Assembly (NCBI GenBank): GCA_903825245.1
Contig: CAIJZX010000037.1
Span: forward strand, 1-51,907
Direction of reading: 5' to 3'
Length of the DNA: 51,907 nt
From: Candidatus Kerfeldbacteria bacterium
GTDB taxonomy: Bacteria; Patescibacteriota; Patescibacteriia; SBBC01; CAIJZX01
Shown here: one piece after another, positions 38,688 to 47,675 of the stretch
How positions within the stretch are numbered: the stretch's first letter is position 1
Layout of the letters: the number at the start of each line of letters is the position of its first letter
The notes under the pieces: model-generated
Told to the model about the DNA's origin: nothing
What the model saw: only the letters and a program-made list of their open reading frames with translations
Database searches by the model: none
Program-made: the position numbers and the translations under genes

Positions 38688-41603
38688 ATGCGCATGCGCA
38701 CAGGTTTGATAGCGGTCGGTCTGGTGACAGCTCTTTTCGCTGTGCCGAAAACTACTTGGGCGGCGGCCATTACTGTGACCACAACTGCTGATGATATGGC
38801 GAATAACGGTAATTGCACACTTCGCGAAGCGATTCAGGCGGCCAACACGAATACCGTAGTTGATGCCTGCTCGGCTGGTAGTGCGAGTGGTACGGACATC
38901 ATTACTGTAGGTACGGGAACGTACAACATCACGATAGCTGGTGCTGGTGAAGATTCGAACGCTACCGGAGATTTTGATATCCATTCAAATATCGAAATCA
39001 ATGGCGCCGGAATGAAATCGACCGTAATAAACGGTAATCAACTCGATCGTATTTTTGATATCTTTGCCGGAGCTTTTCTCGATCTACGGAATGTAACGGT
39101 TCAAAATGGAACAGTTACGAACGATGTCGGCGGCGGTATCGCAAACTCAGGCGACATGGATTTTCAAAACGTTATCGTTCTCAATAATTCAGCTTCTGGA
39201 ATGTCGTCGGCTGGTGGTGGTATTTACAATGACGGCACGATGGCCATGAATTCGAGTGTTGTCAAAGGCAATACGGTGACCAGCGGCAGCGGAGCTAGCG
39301 ACATCGCTAGCGGTGGCGGCATTGAAAATGATGCAGGGACGACGTGGATTCTTACTTCAACAATTGAAAGCAATGCGGTCATTGCAACCGGTTCCAGTGG
39401 GGCGTATGCATATGGTGCAGGTATTTCGAATTTCGCTACTTTAAAAGTAGATATCAGCACAATAAGCAGTAATGCAGTAACCGGCGGTGACAGCGGCGGT
39501 ATATCAAATGCGTTGACCGGTGTGGCCACAATTCGCGACACCACGATTGCCATGAATACTGCGGATCTTGGAACCGGCGGGATCATGAATGATCCGGGCG
39601 GGACGGTCAATATTCTCAATACATTGCTTGGTCGCAATGTTGGGGGGATTGCACCGGACTGTGTCGGAACACTAACCTCGCAAGGATATAACTTGGTAGA
39701 TTTTATTACCGGCTGTACGATCTCCGGTATTACAACCGGAAACATTACCAACCAAGATCCGCAAATTTTCTCATTGGAAGACAATAACGCTCAGATGCGG
39801 ACGCACGCACTCCTGACCGGAAGTCCGGCAATTGATGCCGGGCATTGTACAACATTTCAACAAGATGAACGGTCAGTGTTCTATCAAGTGGGCAAGGCGG
39901 GCGGTTCAGGGGCGTGCGATATCGGTTCGTACGAGTTGGATATAACTCCGCCCACAGCCAGTTCACTTTCAGCGCCATATTTCCAAAATATAGCTAAGAC
40001 GTCGGCTTCATTTTCCTTTATTGCCAGTGAAATCAGCACGGTTTCAGTTTCCGGTTCTTGTGTTGTTGCTCCGACGCTTATTGGTTCAGGCTTAAATATC
40101 CTGACGTTCCCTACGACAGTAGATAAAACGTATAACGATTGTTTTCTGTCGATACGAGATGTGGCCGGTACCTCGAACTTTCCATATCATCTCACGTCGT
40201 TCACCCTTGATCGATCTGCACCGACAGTGACACTCGTTTCGGCAATCGCATCGCCGACGAATTCGCCAACAGCTACCATCCGTTCATCAGAATTCGGTAT
40301 GTTGACGTTGACGGGCTGCTTCTCAACATATTCTGCCATTAGTCCAAATACCGATTTGATTTTACCGCTCACTGGTTTCACTGAAGGTAGTAATCGACAA
40401 TGTTCAGTTACGGTGACCGACACGTCGGGAAACACTAGTAGTCCATTGTCTCTCGGCACCTTTACATACGATATTACTCCGCCGTCGATCGCGTTTAAAG
40501 GTGATGGTAAACTCTACCAAGGCGCAACTGCGATTGATAACCTGTCGGGTGTGAATGCGAATGGCGTGGTGGTAACAAATTACACCGGCGGTCTTAACGG
40601 CGCGTATGACGGCAAAAAATATGGCCTGTATAGCGTACGGTATGATGCAACGGATAATGCTGGTAATGCGGCCACGCCATTGTATCGAATGGTCGTTGTC
40701 CGACCAAAAGTGGAAACGGTATCTGTAAAAAATAATGCCTTTACTATCACTAAACCGAACGGTAAAAAGTTGACTATTACACCGTTCGGGAAAAACAATA
40801 GTGTGGCGTTCATCGTCCAAAAAGTAACATTCAATCCGGGTGTTGATGCGACATATATGGCCATGATGATTGGACCGACAAAAAACTGGTCAACGAAAAT
40901 CTACACTATTCAGGGGGCTGAACAGCACGTCTTTACTTCAACTGCTGGAAAAATACTCAAAACATTAACACTGCCGAGTTCAATAACTGCCAAAGGAATT
41001 AACTGGACGTCGGCGTTTGACGATTCGAACGGCAAGTTCTTTGTGGCTATTACACCGAAATCTGGAAGTGACGTTCCGCAAGTACTCACCATCCAACCGA
41101 CGTACTCCGGTTGGGTAAAACTTACTACCAAGACGAAAGCAACGAATGGCAACGTCCTGGTCAAGTTTCTGTCGCTCGACGGTAACGGCCAACGAATCGT
41201 CACGGTCACCGGAAAGGCTGTTCGTATTTGGAAGACCGACAGTTCTGGTCAACTCTTTACACAGGACACCGTGACAAAGACGGGACGATTTACGGTCACG
41301 AAAGGTATTATTACTCAATATGCGCCGACGCTTCTATCAACGAATATAGTGCCAAGCAGTGTTGCGGGCACGGGTAGTATCACGTGGAAGTTTGATAAGC
41401 CGGTTACCCTCACCTGGGAGTACGGTCAGACGACAAAATATGGAACGAGCGTGAGGAAAAAAACGGCAAGCGCGACTCAAACGATTCCATTCGTTCTGCA
41501 CGCGAATACCTATTACCAATATCGTTTTACGGCCTGCACTAAAGGTGTAGCCGCGAGCATTGGGTGTATGACATCAGCGAATCAATACTTCAAGACGCTT
41601 TAA
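38688..41603 (+). CDS. Secreted CSLREA-domain beta-helix protein 1 (971 aa)
   Basis: ATG 38688 (MRMRTGLIAVGLVTALFAVP) begins a signal peptide ending TTWAA; the track's 38613 start precedes the promoter. The mature N-terminus is a CSLREA domain, DDMANNGNCTLREAIQAANT. A right-handed beta-helix follows (about 90-385: VTVQNGTVTNDVGGGIANSG, DIASGGGIENDAGTTW, SPAIDAGHC), then Ig-like repeats, a distinctive KPNGKKLTITPFGKN / YSGWVKLTTKTKATNG module and a C-terminal FN3-like domain (LTWEYGQTTKYG). A secreted surface protein of unknown ligand. Paralogue at 48583. Confidence 0.82.
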   Translation: MRMRTGLIAVGLVTALFAVPKTTWAAAITVTTTADDMANNGNCTLREAIQAANTNTVVDACSAGSASGTDIITVGTGTYNITIAGAGEDSNATGDFDIHSNIEINGAGMKSTVINGNQLDRIFDIFAGAFLDLRNVTVQNGTVTNDVGGGIANSGDMDFQNVIVLNNSASGMSSAGGGIYNDGTMAMNSSVVKGNTVTSGSGASDIASGGGIENDAGTTWILTSTIESNAVIATGSSGAYAYGAGISNFATLKVDISTISSNAVTGGDSGGISNALTGVATIRDTTIAMNTADLGTGGIMNDPGGTVNILNTLLGRNVGGIAPDCVGTLTSQGYNLVDFITGCTISGITTGNITNQDPQIFSLEDNNAQMRTHALLTGSPAIDAGHCTTFQQDERSVFYQVGKAGGSGACDIGSYELDITPPTASSLSAPYFQNIAKTSASFSFIASEISTVSVSGSCVVAPTLIGSGLNILTFPTTVDKTYNDCFLSIRDVAGTSNFPYHLTSFTLDRSAPTVTLVSAIASPTNSPTATIRSSEFGMLTLTGCFSTYSAISPNTDLILPLTGFTEGSNRQCSVTVTDTSGNTSSPLSLGTFTYDITPPSIAFKGDGKLYQGATAIDNLSGVNANGVVVTNYTGGLNGAYDGKKYGLYSVRYDATDNAGNAATPLYRMVVVRPKVETVSVKNNAFTITKPNGKKLTITPFGKNNSVAFIVQKVTFNPGVDATYMAMMIGPTKNWSTKIYTIQGAEQHVFTSTAGKILKTLTLPSSITAKGINWTSAFDDSNGKFFVAITPKSGSDVPQVLTIQPTYSGWVKLTTKTKATNGNVLVKFLSLDGNGQRIVTVTGKAVRIWKTDSSGQLFTQDTVTKTGRFTVTKGIITQYAPTLLSTNIVPSSVAGTGSITWKFDKPVTLTWEYGQTTKYGTSVRKKTASATQTIPFVLHANTYYQYRFTACTKGVAASIGCMTSANQYFKTL

Positions 41604-41617
41604 CCTAGAACATCAAA

Positions 41618-41650
41618 GCCGCCCGCCGCGCTGTAACGGCGGGCGGCTCA
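41618..41650 (+). terminator. GC-rich terminator-like hairpin after CSLREA protein 1
   Basis: 11-bp stem GCCGCCCGCCG / CGGCGGGCGGC with an 8-nt loop. The tail is only TCATTCTT, so T-tract support is weak. Confidence 0.55.
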
Positions 41651-41673
41651 TTCTTGATACGATTGACGTTACA

Positions 41674-41702
41674 TTGACAGGCTGGCGTTCTTTTGGTATG
41701 CT
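41674..41702 (+). promoter_or_regulatory. Promoter of the rpsO operon
   Basis: TTGACA (41674-41679), 17-nt spacer, TATGCT (41697-41702). The ~95-nt leader includes the hairpin CCCCG-CAC-GGGG, which could be a site for S15 autoregulation (inference). Confidence 0.7.
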
Positions 41703-41803
41703 GTTTTCGCTTAATTCACTCTCGACGTGTACTTGGAACAGCCATAATGTACCCCGCACGGGGAGGCTCTTCTCGGTTCTCGCCATATAGAAAGGGCATC
41801 ACC

Positions 41804-42073
41804 ATGCCGCTCGCCAAAGAAGACAAGGATAAAATCATCAAGAAGTACAAGGTTCATGAATCGGACACCGGTTCGTCAGAAGTTCAGGTCGCTATTTTGA
41901 CGGCCGAAATCGAACAGTTGACCGGTCACCTCAAGACACACAAGAAAGATTTCTCATCGCGCCGCGGTCTCTTAAAGAAGGTCGGACAACGCCGACGCCT
42001 ACTTCGTTTTTTGCAGAAAGATAATTTGGCTTCGTTTGAAGAAATAACGAAGAAACTTAAACTCAAGATCTAG
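41804..42073 (+). CDS. rpsO: 30S ribosomal protein S15
   Basis: 89 aa from ATG 41804 (MPLAKEDKDKIIKKYKVHES), the usual S15 length; the track's 41693 start is too early. Family marks: DTGSSEVQVAILTAEIEQLT, HLKTHKKDFSSRRGLL and the C-terminal LVGxR-type region KKVGQRRRLLRFLQ. S15 binds 16S rRNA helices 20-22 and starts platform assembly of the small subunit. The stop overlaps the GTG of the NYN gene by one base. The neighbourhood rpsO ... pnp is the classical arrangement with two genes inserted between. Confidence 0.96.
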   Translation: MPLAKEDKDKIIKKYKVHESDTGSSEVQVAILTAEIEQLTGHLKTHKKDFSSRRGLLKKVGQRRRLLRFLQKDNLASFEEITKKLKLKI

Positions 42074-42732
42074 TGAAAACATCAGAACAACGAGTCGGAG
42101 TGTTGGTCGATGTGGCCAACATGTACTATTCGGCCAAGAATATTCACGGCACACGCGTCAATTTCGGCAAGGTGCTGGAAGAAGCTGTTGGCGACCGAAG
42201 CTTGGTGCGCGCATTAGCGTATGTTATCAAGGCTGACACGACGGAAGAGCAGAAATTTTTTGAAGCACTCGAAAAGCAGGGTTTCGAAGTGAAGATGAAA
42301 GATCTGCAAATTTTTGCCGGTGGCGCAAAAAAAGGCGATTGGGATGTTGGTATTACGGTTGACGCAATCAAACTCGCTGAGCGGCTTGATACAATCGTGA
42401 TCGTCGCCGGCGATGGTGACTATATTCCGCTTGTCCGTTATTTGCAGGAAGCGAAAGGTTGCCGCGTCGAGGTGATGGCGTTTCAGGAGTCGACCTCGTT
42501 GAAACTTCGTGAAGTGTCGGATAAGTTCATCGATCTCTCCGGCGATAAGAAGAAATATTTGTTGCCAATGAGAACGCCGTTGCGGGTGTCGGTGCCGCGT
42601 CCGCGATTCATGCAAGGGCGTGATCAGCACCACGATCGCATCCAACAACCTCAGAATTCGGTACAGCCCGTGCAGCCAGAGAACCACGAAGATGTGAACG
42701 TCGTTACCTCGGATGATCTTCATTTGGACTAA
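42073..42732 (+). CDS. NYN-domain (LabA/DUF88-like) PIN-fold protein
   Basis: 219 aa, GTG start coupled to the rpsO stop. The PIN-like acidic site is seen in VGVLVDVANMYYSAKN (first Asp), GDWDVGITVDAIKLAE and IVIVAGDGDYIPLVRYLQ (GDGD). NYN domains are predicted metal-dependent RNases. The C-terminal 50 aa are low-complexity (QPQNSVQPVQPENHEDV). Its placement between rpsO and pnp fits a role in RNA turnover, but that is inference from context. Confidence 0.88.
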   Translation: MKTSEQRVGVLVDVANMYYSAKNIHGTRVNFGKVLEEAVGDRSLVRALAYVIKADTTEEQKFFEALEKQGFEVKMKDLQIFAGGAKKGDWDVGITVDAIKLAERLDTIVIVAGDGDYIPLVRYLQEAKGCRVEVMAFQESTSLKLREVSDKFIDLSGDKKKYLLPMRTPLRVSVPRPRFMQGRDQHHDRIQQPQNSVQPVQPENHEDVNVVTSDDLHLD

Positions 42733-42734
42733 CT

Positions 42735-43469
42735 ATGGACGGAATACAAACACCTCCACAAGAATTACCGCCGGTGCAACCGGTGCAAGAAATTCGTCCG
42801 GTGGAAATCATGACCGGGCCAGTGTTCGAGCGCTACTCAATCGGCGAAGCACTACATCAACAGTTTCTTGAGCTTGAACAGGGCGGGTATACGGAATCGT
42901 GGAATAGTCCGGAGTATTGGGAGCAAGAATATCCGTCGGATACGGAAGCGTACCGATCGTACATGAAAGAAGTTCTTCATAACTTGAAAGAAAGCTCGGC
43001 AGTCAACGAGCTTCGGACAGTAGCGAAGGCTGGCGGAGAAATCACGGACGAGCTCTGTGACCGTGTCGAAGGAGCGCTTAAACGAGCGGAAGAGGCAGCA
43101 ATGAAAACATTGCGAGACGCGGGCGAAGTCAGTCCGGAGCAATTACGCAAACTCCATCAAGCCAGCACGAGTGAAATCGACTATGGCTTTCGAGACTTAT
43201 TGGCGGAACGATTGACGGCCGATAAGGGAGTACCGCTGCGACGCCAAAAGAAAACCTTGTCGTTCCTGGTCAATCCGAAAATCCGTAACGTGCAATACAT
43301 GGACTCGAAAGAAATTCTCAGCGGCCTCCGACGTTCACTCGGTCGCGGTACATACGATCAACTCAAACGTGAAGTGAACGTGATTCATCAGAACGAGAGC
43401 GCTCCGGAAGTTCAGACCGTGCTCGGATCCGATGAATTTTCCTCTATCGAAACTCAATCAACTCATTAA
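42735..43469 (+). CDS. Hypothetical protein between NYN gene and pnp (244 aa)
   Basis: Unrecognised. Starts MDGIQTPPQELPPVQPVQEI, a Pro/Gln-rich tail reminiscent of the C-terminus of the preceding protein. It is then predicted helical and charged (VNELRTVAKAGGEITDELCD, GALKRAEEAAMKTLRDAGEV) with a basic segment KGVPLRRQKKTLSFLVNPKI. No signal peptide or membrane segment. Two bases from the preceding stop, so it is in the rpsO operon. Confidence 0.75.
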   Translation: MDGIQTPPQELPPVQPVQEIRPVEIMTGPVFERYSIGEALHQQFLELEQGGYTESWNSPEYWEQEYPSDTEAYRSYMKEVLHNLKESSAVNELRTVAKAGGEITDELCDRVEGALKRAEEAAMKTLRDAGEVSPEQLRKLHQASTSEIDYGFRDLLAERLTADKGVPLRRQKKTLSFLVNPKIRNVQYMDSKEILSGLRRSLGRGTYDQLKREVNVIHQNESAPEVQTVLGSDEFSSIETQSTH

Positions 43470-43578
43470 CCAGAAAATTTACTAACGAAGTATTTATTCA
43501 ATAACTGATGGCCATCGGACAGGCAGTCTGGATCACACCAGTCTGAAGTCCGCGGGTCATCGGACAAGGAACTATAGT
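43470..43578 (+). promoter_or_regulatory. pnp leader with repeats and hairpin
   Basis: The 109-nt gap contains two direct copies of CATCGGACA. Between them is a near-perfect hairpin CAGTCTGG-ATCACA-CCAGTCTG with one mismatch. PNPase autoregulates through a leader stem-loop in other bacteria; a similar role here is conjecture. Confidence 0.4.
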
Positions 43579-45909
43579 ATGGAAGCAAAGAAGTTTACCG
43601 TCGACCTCGGCGGTCGGACCCTCGAAATTGGTACCGGACAACTTGCCGGACAAGCCGGCGCAGCCGTCACCGTCCGTTATGGCGACACCGTCGTTTTAGC
43701 AACGGCGACGATGAGTAAGACCCAGCGCGAAGGAATCGAATTCTTTCCGCTGATGGTTGATTACGAAGAACGGCTGTATGCCGCGGGCAAGATTAAGAGC
43801 TCGCGCTTCATGAAGCGCGAAGGCCGCGCCAGCGATGACGCGATCTTGACGTCACGCGTGGTCGATCGTTCGATCCGACCGTTGTTCGATGACCGGATGC
43901 GTAATGACATCCAAGTTGTCATTACCGTCTTGTCGTGGGATCAAGAAAATGATGCTGACGTTCTCGGCATGATCGGCGCGTCCGCTGCCTTGCACATGTC
44001 CAGCATACCGTGGACCGGCCCAATCGGCGCAGTGCGCGTCGGTCGCGTTGGCGGCGAGTGGGTGTTGAACCCGACCTATGTGGCTCGTGAAAAGAGCGAT
44101 CTGGAAATTATTCTGGCTGCGACGAATGACGAACATGTGATGATTGAAGCCTCGGGCAATGAAGTCGATGAACAATCGATGCTTGACGGTTTAGAATTTG
44201 CACATAAGCACTCCCGCAAAGTCATCGAACTCATCAATCAATTGCAAAAAGAATTCGGCAAGGAAAAAGTCAAAGCTGATACGACTGAATTAACCGCGGA
44301 AGAACAAGCGGCCCACGAACAATTGAAGACCAAGGTGCTCGCCTTCGCCGAAGGAAAACTTCGCGCGATTTGGAAGCAAACCGATAAACTCGCTCGCGAA
44401 GAGGCGATTCTGAAATTGACGACTGACCTTGACGAGAAAATGAAGTCAGACAATGACGTCTCGAAAGATCAGCGCACCGAAGCTCGCCACATTCTTGAAT
44501 TAGAACTCGATGAGGAAGCGCGCAAGATGGTGCTTGAAGAAGGCATTCGCGTTGATGGACGAAAACTTGATGAGGTTCGACCACTCGCCGCGCATGTTGG
44601 ATTAATTCCGCGAACACATGGTTCAGGCTTGTTTGATCGCGGTGAAACACAAGTCCTCTCGCTCGTCACGCTCGGCAGTCCTGGCGATGAACAAACGCTC
44701 GACGGTATGGAATTGACCGGCAAGAAGCGGTACATGCACCACTACAATTTCCCGGCCTTCTCGACCGGCGAAACGAAACCGATGCGCGGACCAGGCCGAC
44801 GAGAAATCGGACATGGCGCGTTAGCAGAAAAAGCACTCGTGCCGGTCATCCCGACGAAGGATGAGTTCCCGTACACCATTCGCGTCGTCTCAGAAGTATT
44901 GTCCTCGAACGGTTCGAGTTCGCAAGCCTCAATCTGTGGTTCAACGCTCAGTTTGATGGACGCCGGTGTGCCGATTAAGGCGCCGGTCGCCGGTATTGCC
45001 ATGGGTTTGATCACGAACTTGAAGACGAAGGAATATAAAGTCTTGACCGACATTCAAGGCATCGAAGATCACGCCGGTGATATGGATTATAAAGTCGCCG
45101 GTACGACGAAAGGTATTACTGCTATCCAACTCGATATTAAACTCGGCGGTATTCCGGTCAGCGTTTCCAAGGATGCGCTTGAAGGGGCAAAGAAAGCGCG
45201 ACTGCAAATTCTTGAAGTGATGGCCAAAGCAATTGCCGAACCGCGAAAAGAATTATCGCAGTACGCGCCGCGCATTATTACGATTCATATTGATCCAGAA
45301 AAAATCCGCGAAGTCATCGGTAAAGGCGGCGAAACAATCAATAAGATTATTGAAGAGTGTGGCGGTGCAGATGTCATCAAAATTGACCTCGAAGACGACG
45401 GCCAGGTCTACATCACGAGCACCAACGCCGACATGGCGAACAAGGCCAAGGATTGGATTGCTAACCTGGTCAAAGACTTGGTGGTTGGTGAAATCTACGA
45501 CGGTGTCGTGACCGACATCATTCGCGATCGCATGCGCGGTAACGAAATCGGTGCCATCGTCGAAGTCTTGCCGGGCAAAGACGGTATGGTTCACGTCTCG
45601 AACATCTCGATGAACCACGTCGTCAACGTTTCCGATGTCCTCAAAATCGGCGATAAGGTCAAAGTAAAAGTCATGGAAGTCGACGCTGTTCGCGGCAAGG
45701 TCAGCTTGTCGATGAAAGCCCTTGATCCGAATTACACCGGTGAAGCCGAGCGACCGCGTGGTCCTCGTCCGCCGCACCGCGGATTCAACGATCGTGGTCC
45801 GCGCAATTTCGATGGTCCTCGCCCGATGCCGCCGCAAGCACCTCAAGCTCCGCAGGCGCCACGTCCGCCACAAGCCGGCGGCACGTACGATAGTGGTACG
45901 AAGTTCTAA
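43579..45909 (+). CDS. pnp: Polyribonucleotide nucleotidyltransferase (PNPase)
   Basis: 776 aa. Two RNase PH-like domains (first from FTVDLGGRTLEIGTGQLAGQ; second with RVDGRKLDEVRPL, GLIPRTHGSGLFDRGETQ and FPYTIRVVSEVLSSNGSSS), a helical linker between, a KH domain (IREVIGKGGETINKI, about 573-587) and an S1 domain (VGEIYDGVVTDIIRDRMRGN, KVKVMEVDAVRGKVSLSMKA). The C-terminal ~50 residues are Pro/Arg/Gly-rich (PPHRGFNDRGPRNFDGPRPM), an extra RNA-binding-like tail. Degrades RNA 3' to 5' using phosphate. Confidence 0.97.
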   Translation: MEAKKFTVDLGGRTLEIGTGQLAGQAGAAVTVRYGDTVVLATATMSKTQREGIEFFPLMVDYEERLYAAGKIKSSRFMKREGRASDDAILTSRVVDRSIRPLFDDRMRNDIQVVITVLSWDQENDADVLGMIGASAALHMSSIPWTGPIGAVRVGRVGGEWVLNPTYVAREKSDLEIILAATNDEHVMIEASGNEVDEQSMLDGLEFAHKHSRKVIELINQLQKEFGKEKVKADTTELTAEEQAAHEQLKTKVLAFAEGKLRAIWKQTDKLAREEAILKLTTDLDEKMKSDNDVSKDQRTEARHILELELDEEARKMVLEEGIRVDGRKLDEVRPLAAHVGLIPRTHGSGLFDRGETQVLSLVTLGSPGDEQTLDGMELTGKKRYMHHYNFPAFSTGETKPMRGPGRREIGHGALAEKALVPVIPTKDEFPYTIRVVSEVLSSNGSSSQASICGSTLSLMDAGVPIKAPVAGIAMGLITNLKTKEYKVLTDIQGIEDHAGDMDYKVAGTTKGITAIQLDIKLGGIPVSVSKDALEGAKKARLQILEVMAKAIAEPRKELSQYAPRIITIHIDPEKIREVIGKGGETINKIIEECGGADVIKIDLEDDGQVYITSTNADMANKAKDWIANLVKDLVVGEIYDGVVTDIIRDRMRGNEIGAIVEVLPGKDGMVHVSNISMNHVVNVSDVLKIGDKVKVKVMEVDAVRGKVSLSMKALDPNYTGEAERPRGPRPPHRGFNDRGPRNFDGPRPMPPQAPQAPQAPRPPQAGGTYDSGTKF

Positions 45910-45922
45910 CCCCACCCGGCGA

Positions 45923-46060
45923 TCCCTCCCCTGAATACAGGGGAGGGAAGTTTCCACCCCTTTCGCACGCTGGCGTGCGAACCCCTCCTACGGATAAGGA
46001 GGGGTGAACCTCACCCTCGGCTAAGCCGTATCCCCCTCCTGCATGAGGAGAGGGATTTTG
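45923..46060 (+). repeat. Cluster of CT-rich palindromic repeats after pnp
   Basis: Four hairpins in a row: TCCCTCCCCT/AGGGGAGGGA (45923-45948), TTCGCACG/CGTGCGAA (45962-45981), ACCCCTCCT/AGGAGGGGT (45981-46005) and TCCCCCTCCT/AGGAGAGGGA with one mismatch plus TTTT (46031-46060). These resemble interspersed palindromes common in Parcubacteria intergenic DNA; the last may terminate pnp transcription. Confidence 0.65.
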
Positions 46061-46092
46061 GTTATGCTAAAAGGAGGAGTTTTGTGAAGAAG

Positions 46093-46109
46093 ACTTTGTC
46101 CTGTATACT
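46093..46109 (+). promoter_or_regulatory. Leaderless promoter of the CMP-kinase-like gene
   Basis: A TATACT box stands 6 nt before ATG 46116 with TTGTGA 16 nt upstream of it. Confidence 0.6.
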
Positions 46110-46115
46110 TTTCCT

Positions 46116-46676
46116 ATGCTTATCACTATCTCTGGTATGGTCGGTTCGGGAAAAGGAACAGTGGCGGCGTTACTGGGAAAACGATTGCGCATGCCGGTGT
46201 ACTCCATCGGCGATATTCGTCGTGCTGTCGCAAAGAAGTATGGCATGACCCTTGAACAGTACAACAGATACGGTGAAACACATCCGGCAACAGATCATGA
46301 ACCGGATAACTGGGCAGCACGAGAGGCAAAAAAAACCGGTCGCGGCGTATATGATGGCCGTGTCATGTTTCATTTTATCCCGCAATCTGTGAAAGTATTT
46401 CTCGATTGTGATGAACGAGTCGGGGCACAACGCATTTCCCGCGATACAAGTGAGAAGCGTAAAAGTGAAGCTGACCTGACGGAAGAGAAAAAAGCATTAG
46501 CCGCTCTGCGCCGTAGGATTGCGAGCGATAAGCGCCGGTATTGGAAATTCTATAAGCTCGATGTTTTTGATATGCGGAACTATGATCTTGTGGTTGATAC
46601 GACAAATATAACGCCAGAGCAAACAATGAAGAAAATTATGGAATATTTGGCAAACCCAAATAAAGATATAATCTGA
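46116..46676 (+). CDS. Cytidylate-kinase-like P-loop nucleotide kinase
   Basis: 186 aa. P-loop ITISGMVGSGKGTVAALLGK (about 3-22), DIRR after YSIGD, AREAKKTGRGVYDGRVMFHF (acceptor-site region) and a lid-like RISRDTSEKRKSEADLTEEK. The pattern resembles the compact archaeal-type (d)CMP kinases (CmkB). It would phosphorylate CMP/dCMP using ATP, upstream of CTP synthesis. The -10 box lies 6 nt from the ATG, so the mRNA should be leaderless; GTG 46083 is not used. Confidence 0.82.
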   Translation: MLITISGMVGSGKGTVAALLGKRLRMPVYSIGDIRRAVAKKYGMTLEQYNRYGETHPATDHEPDNWAAREAKKTGRGVYDGRVMFHFIPQSVKVFLDCDERVGAQRISRDTSEKRKSEADLTEEKKALAALRRRIASDKRRYWKFYKLDVFDMRNYDLVVDTTNITPEQTMKKIMEYLANPNKDII

Positions 46677-46746
46677 ATACTATTCCTTGTTTATTTTGTT
46701 GATTTGTTAGATAATTCAGCTAACGATATTCACTTACGATAACTAT

Positions 46747-47382
46747 ATGCCAGAAGGTGAACAAAGTAATCCAGCGGATTTGGGGGATAAACCAGACGAA
46801 TCGGAACGTGTAATAGATCCAGCAAAGGCAGCAGCCATGGCGCGCGCTAGTAAAGAGTTTCATGACAAGGCTGCTGAGGAACGTCATAAAGCAGCTATTT
46901 TACGCGATCCCGCGAATACCTCGGAGGAGGCAGTGGAATTGCAAAAAACCTTAACCAAATACCATTTGGATTATGATGGTTCAATGGAAGCGCGCGAGAA
47001 GATTGCCACAAGCTTGGAAGAGGGTGCAAAAAGTAATGAAAATCAGGCGAAGTATAGAGAAGTAGATGCTAGCATAACCCATGAAGTCCAAGATGACGTT
47101 GATCGCAACTTTGATTATTACTCTTCCTCGAATGGGTTTGATGCGATAGTTATGAAAGCAATGGAGTGTCAGTATTACTTCGAGTTTCTTGATAAGAAGG
47201 CAGAAACAACGCCAGATGACTATCGCGAATTTCAGCAAGCGCGTGATAAATACAAGCGTGCTCTGCTCAAAGTGCGGTTGGTTGAAAAACGAATAAACGA
47301 AAACAGAACGGACGGTACGGAGGTTCGCCATGAATTTGCAGGTGATTCTTCCTATAGGAGAATAAACCTAGGAATAGATTAA
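46747..47382 (+). CDS. Acidic coiled-coil hypothetical protein (211 aa)
   Basis: Unrecognised. Helical and charged throughout (AAAMARASKEFHDKAAEERH, ARDKYKRALLKVRLVEKRIN), with no membrane segment or signal. Cys residue only in AMECQYYFEF. After its TAA stop the same frame stays open for a further 85 Lys/Arg-rich codons, which raises the possibility that the protein was once longer or is read through. Confidence 0.7.
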   Translation: MPEGEQSNPADLGDKPDESERVIDPAKAAAMARASKEFHDKAAEERHKAAILRDPANTSEEAVELQKTLTKYHLDYDGSMEAREKIATSLEEGAKSNENQAKYREVDASITHEVQDDVDRNFDYYSSSNGFDAIVMKAMECQYYFEFLDKKAETTPDDYREFQQARDKYKRALLKVRLVEKRINENRTDGTEVRHEFAGDSSYRRINLGID

Positions 47383-47640
47383 ATTTGGAAAGTTAGGTCC
47401 GGCAACACGAAATTTCTGGATTCGAGCAGAAAATTAAAACAAGGTGGTACCCGGGCAAATAAATGTAAAACACACATTAGTGCCTTTAGTTGGGCTAAGA
47501 TAAAAGAAAAAACGACTAATGGGGATAGCTTGGGGACAAAAACAAAGATTGTGCATAAGCGGGGGATAGTAAATACAAGGACTGGGAATGGCAAAAAAGG
47601 AGCTAAGGTTAGCGCAAAGAGTGCCAGAAAAGGTCGATAG
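47383..47640 (+). pseudogene. Lys/Arg-rich open frame in frame after the stop of the 211-aa gene
   Basis: 85 codons without a stop, beginning IWKVRSGNTKFLDSSRKLKQ and ending KKGAKVSAKSARKGR before TAG. About 17 Lys and 7 Arg. It contains no ATG and no Shine-Dalgarno. It may be the lost C-terminal tail of the upstream protein after a TAA mutation. The promoter at 47641 starts immediately after its stop. The opposing hydrophobic ORF (47379-47672) is an antisense shadow. Confidence 0.45.
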
Positions 47641-47669
47641 TTGACAAAAGGTAAAAAATGCGCTATACT
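47641..47669 (+). promoter_or_regulatory. Perfect-consensus promoter of the structured ncRNA
   Basis: TTGACA (47641-47646), 17-nt spacer, TATACT (47664-47669): the best sigma70 match in the window, with no ORF downstream until lspA, which has its own promoter. Confidence 0.85.
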
Positions 47670-47675
47670 CAAGAA

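Noticed and set aside
44941-45957. Minus ORFs across pnp (up to 234 aa)
   Set aside because: Antisense frames kept open by the codon use of pnp; no signals of their own.
45923-46060. CRISPR array
   Set aside because: The repeats are palindromes of differing sequence without constant spacing or spacers, and no cas genes are present.
47379-47672. 97-aa and overlapping 92-aa hydrophobic minus ORFs
   Set aside because: Their hydrophobic look is the antisense effect of Lys-rich codons on plus, and they run through a perfect plus-strand promoter.
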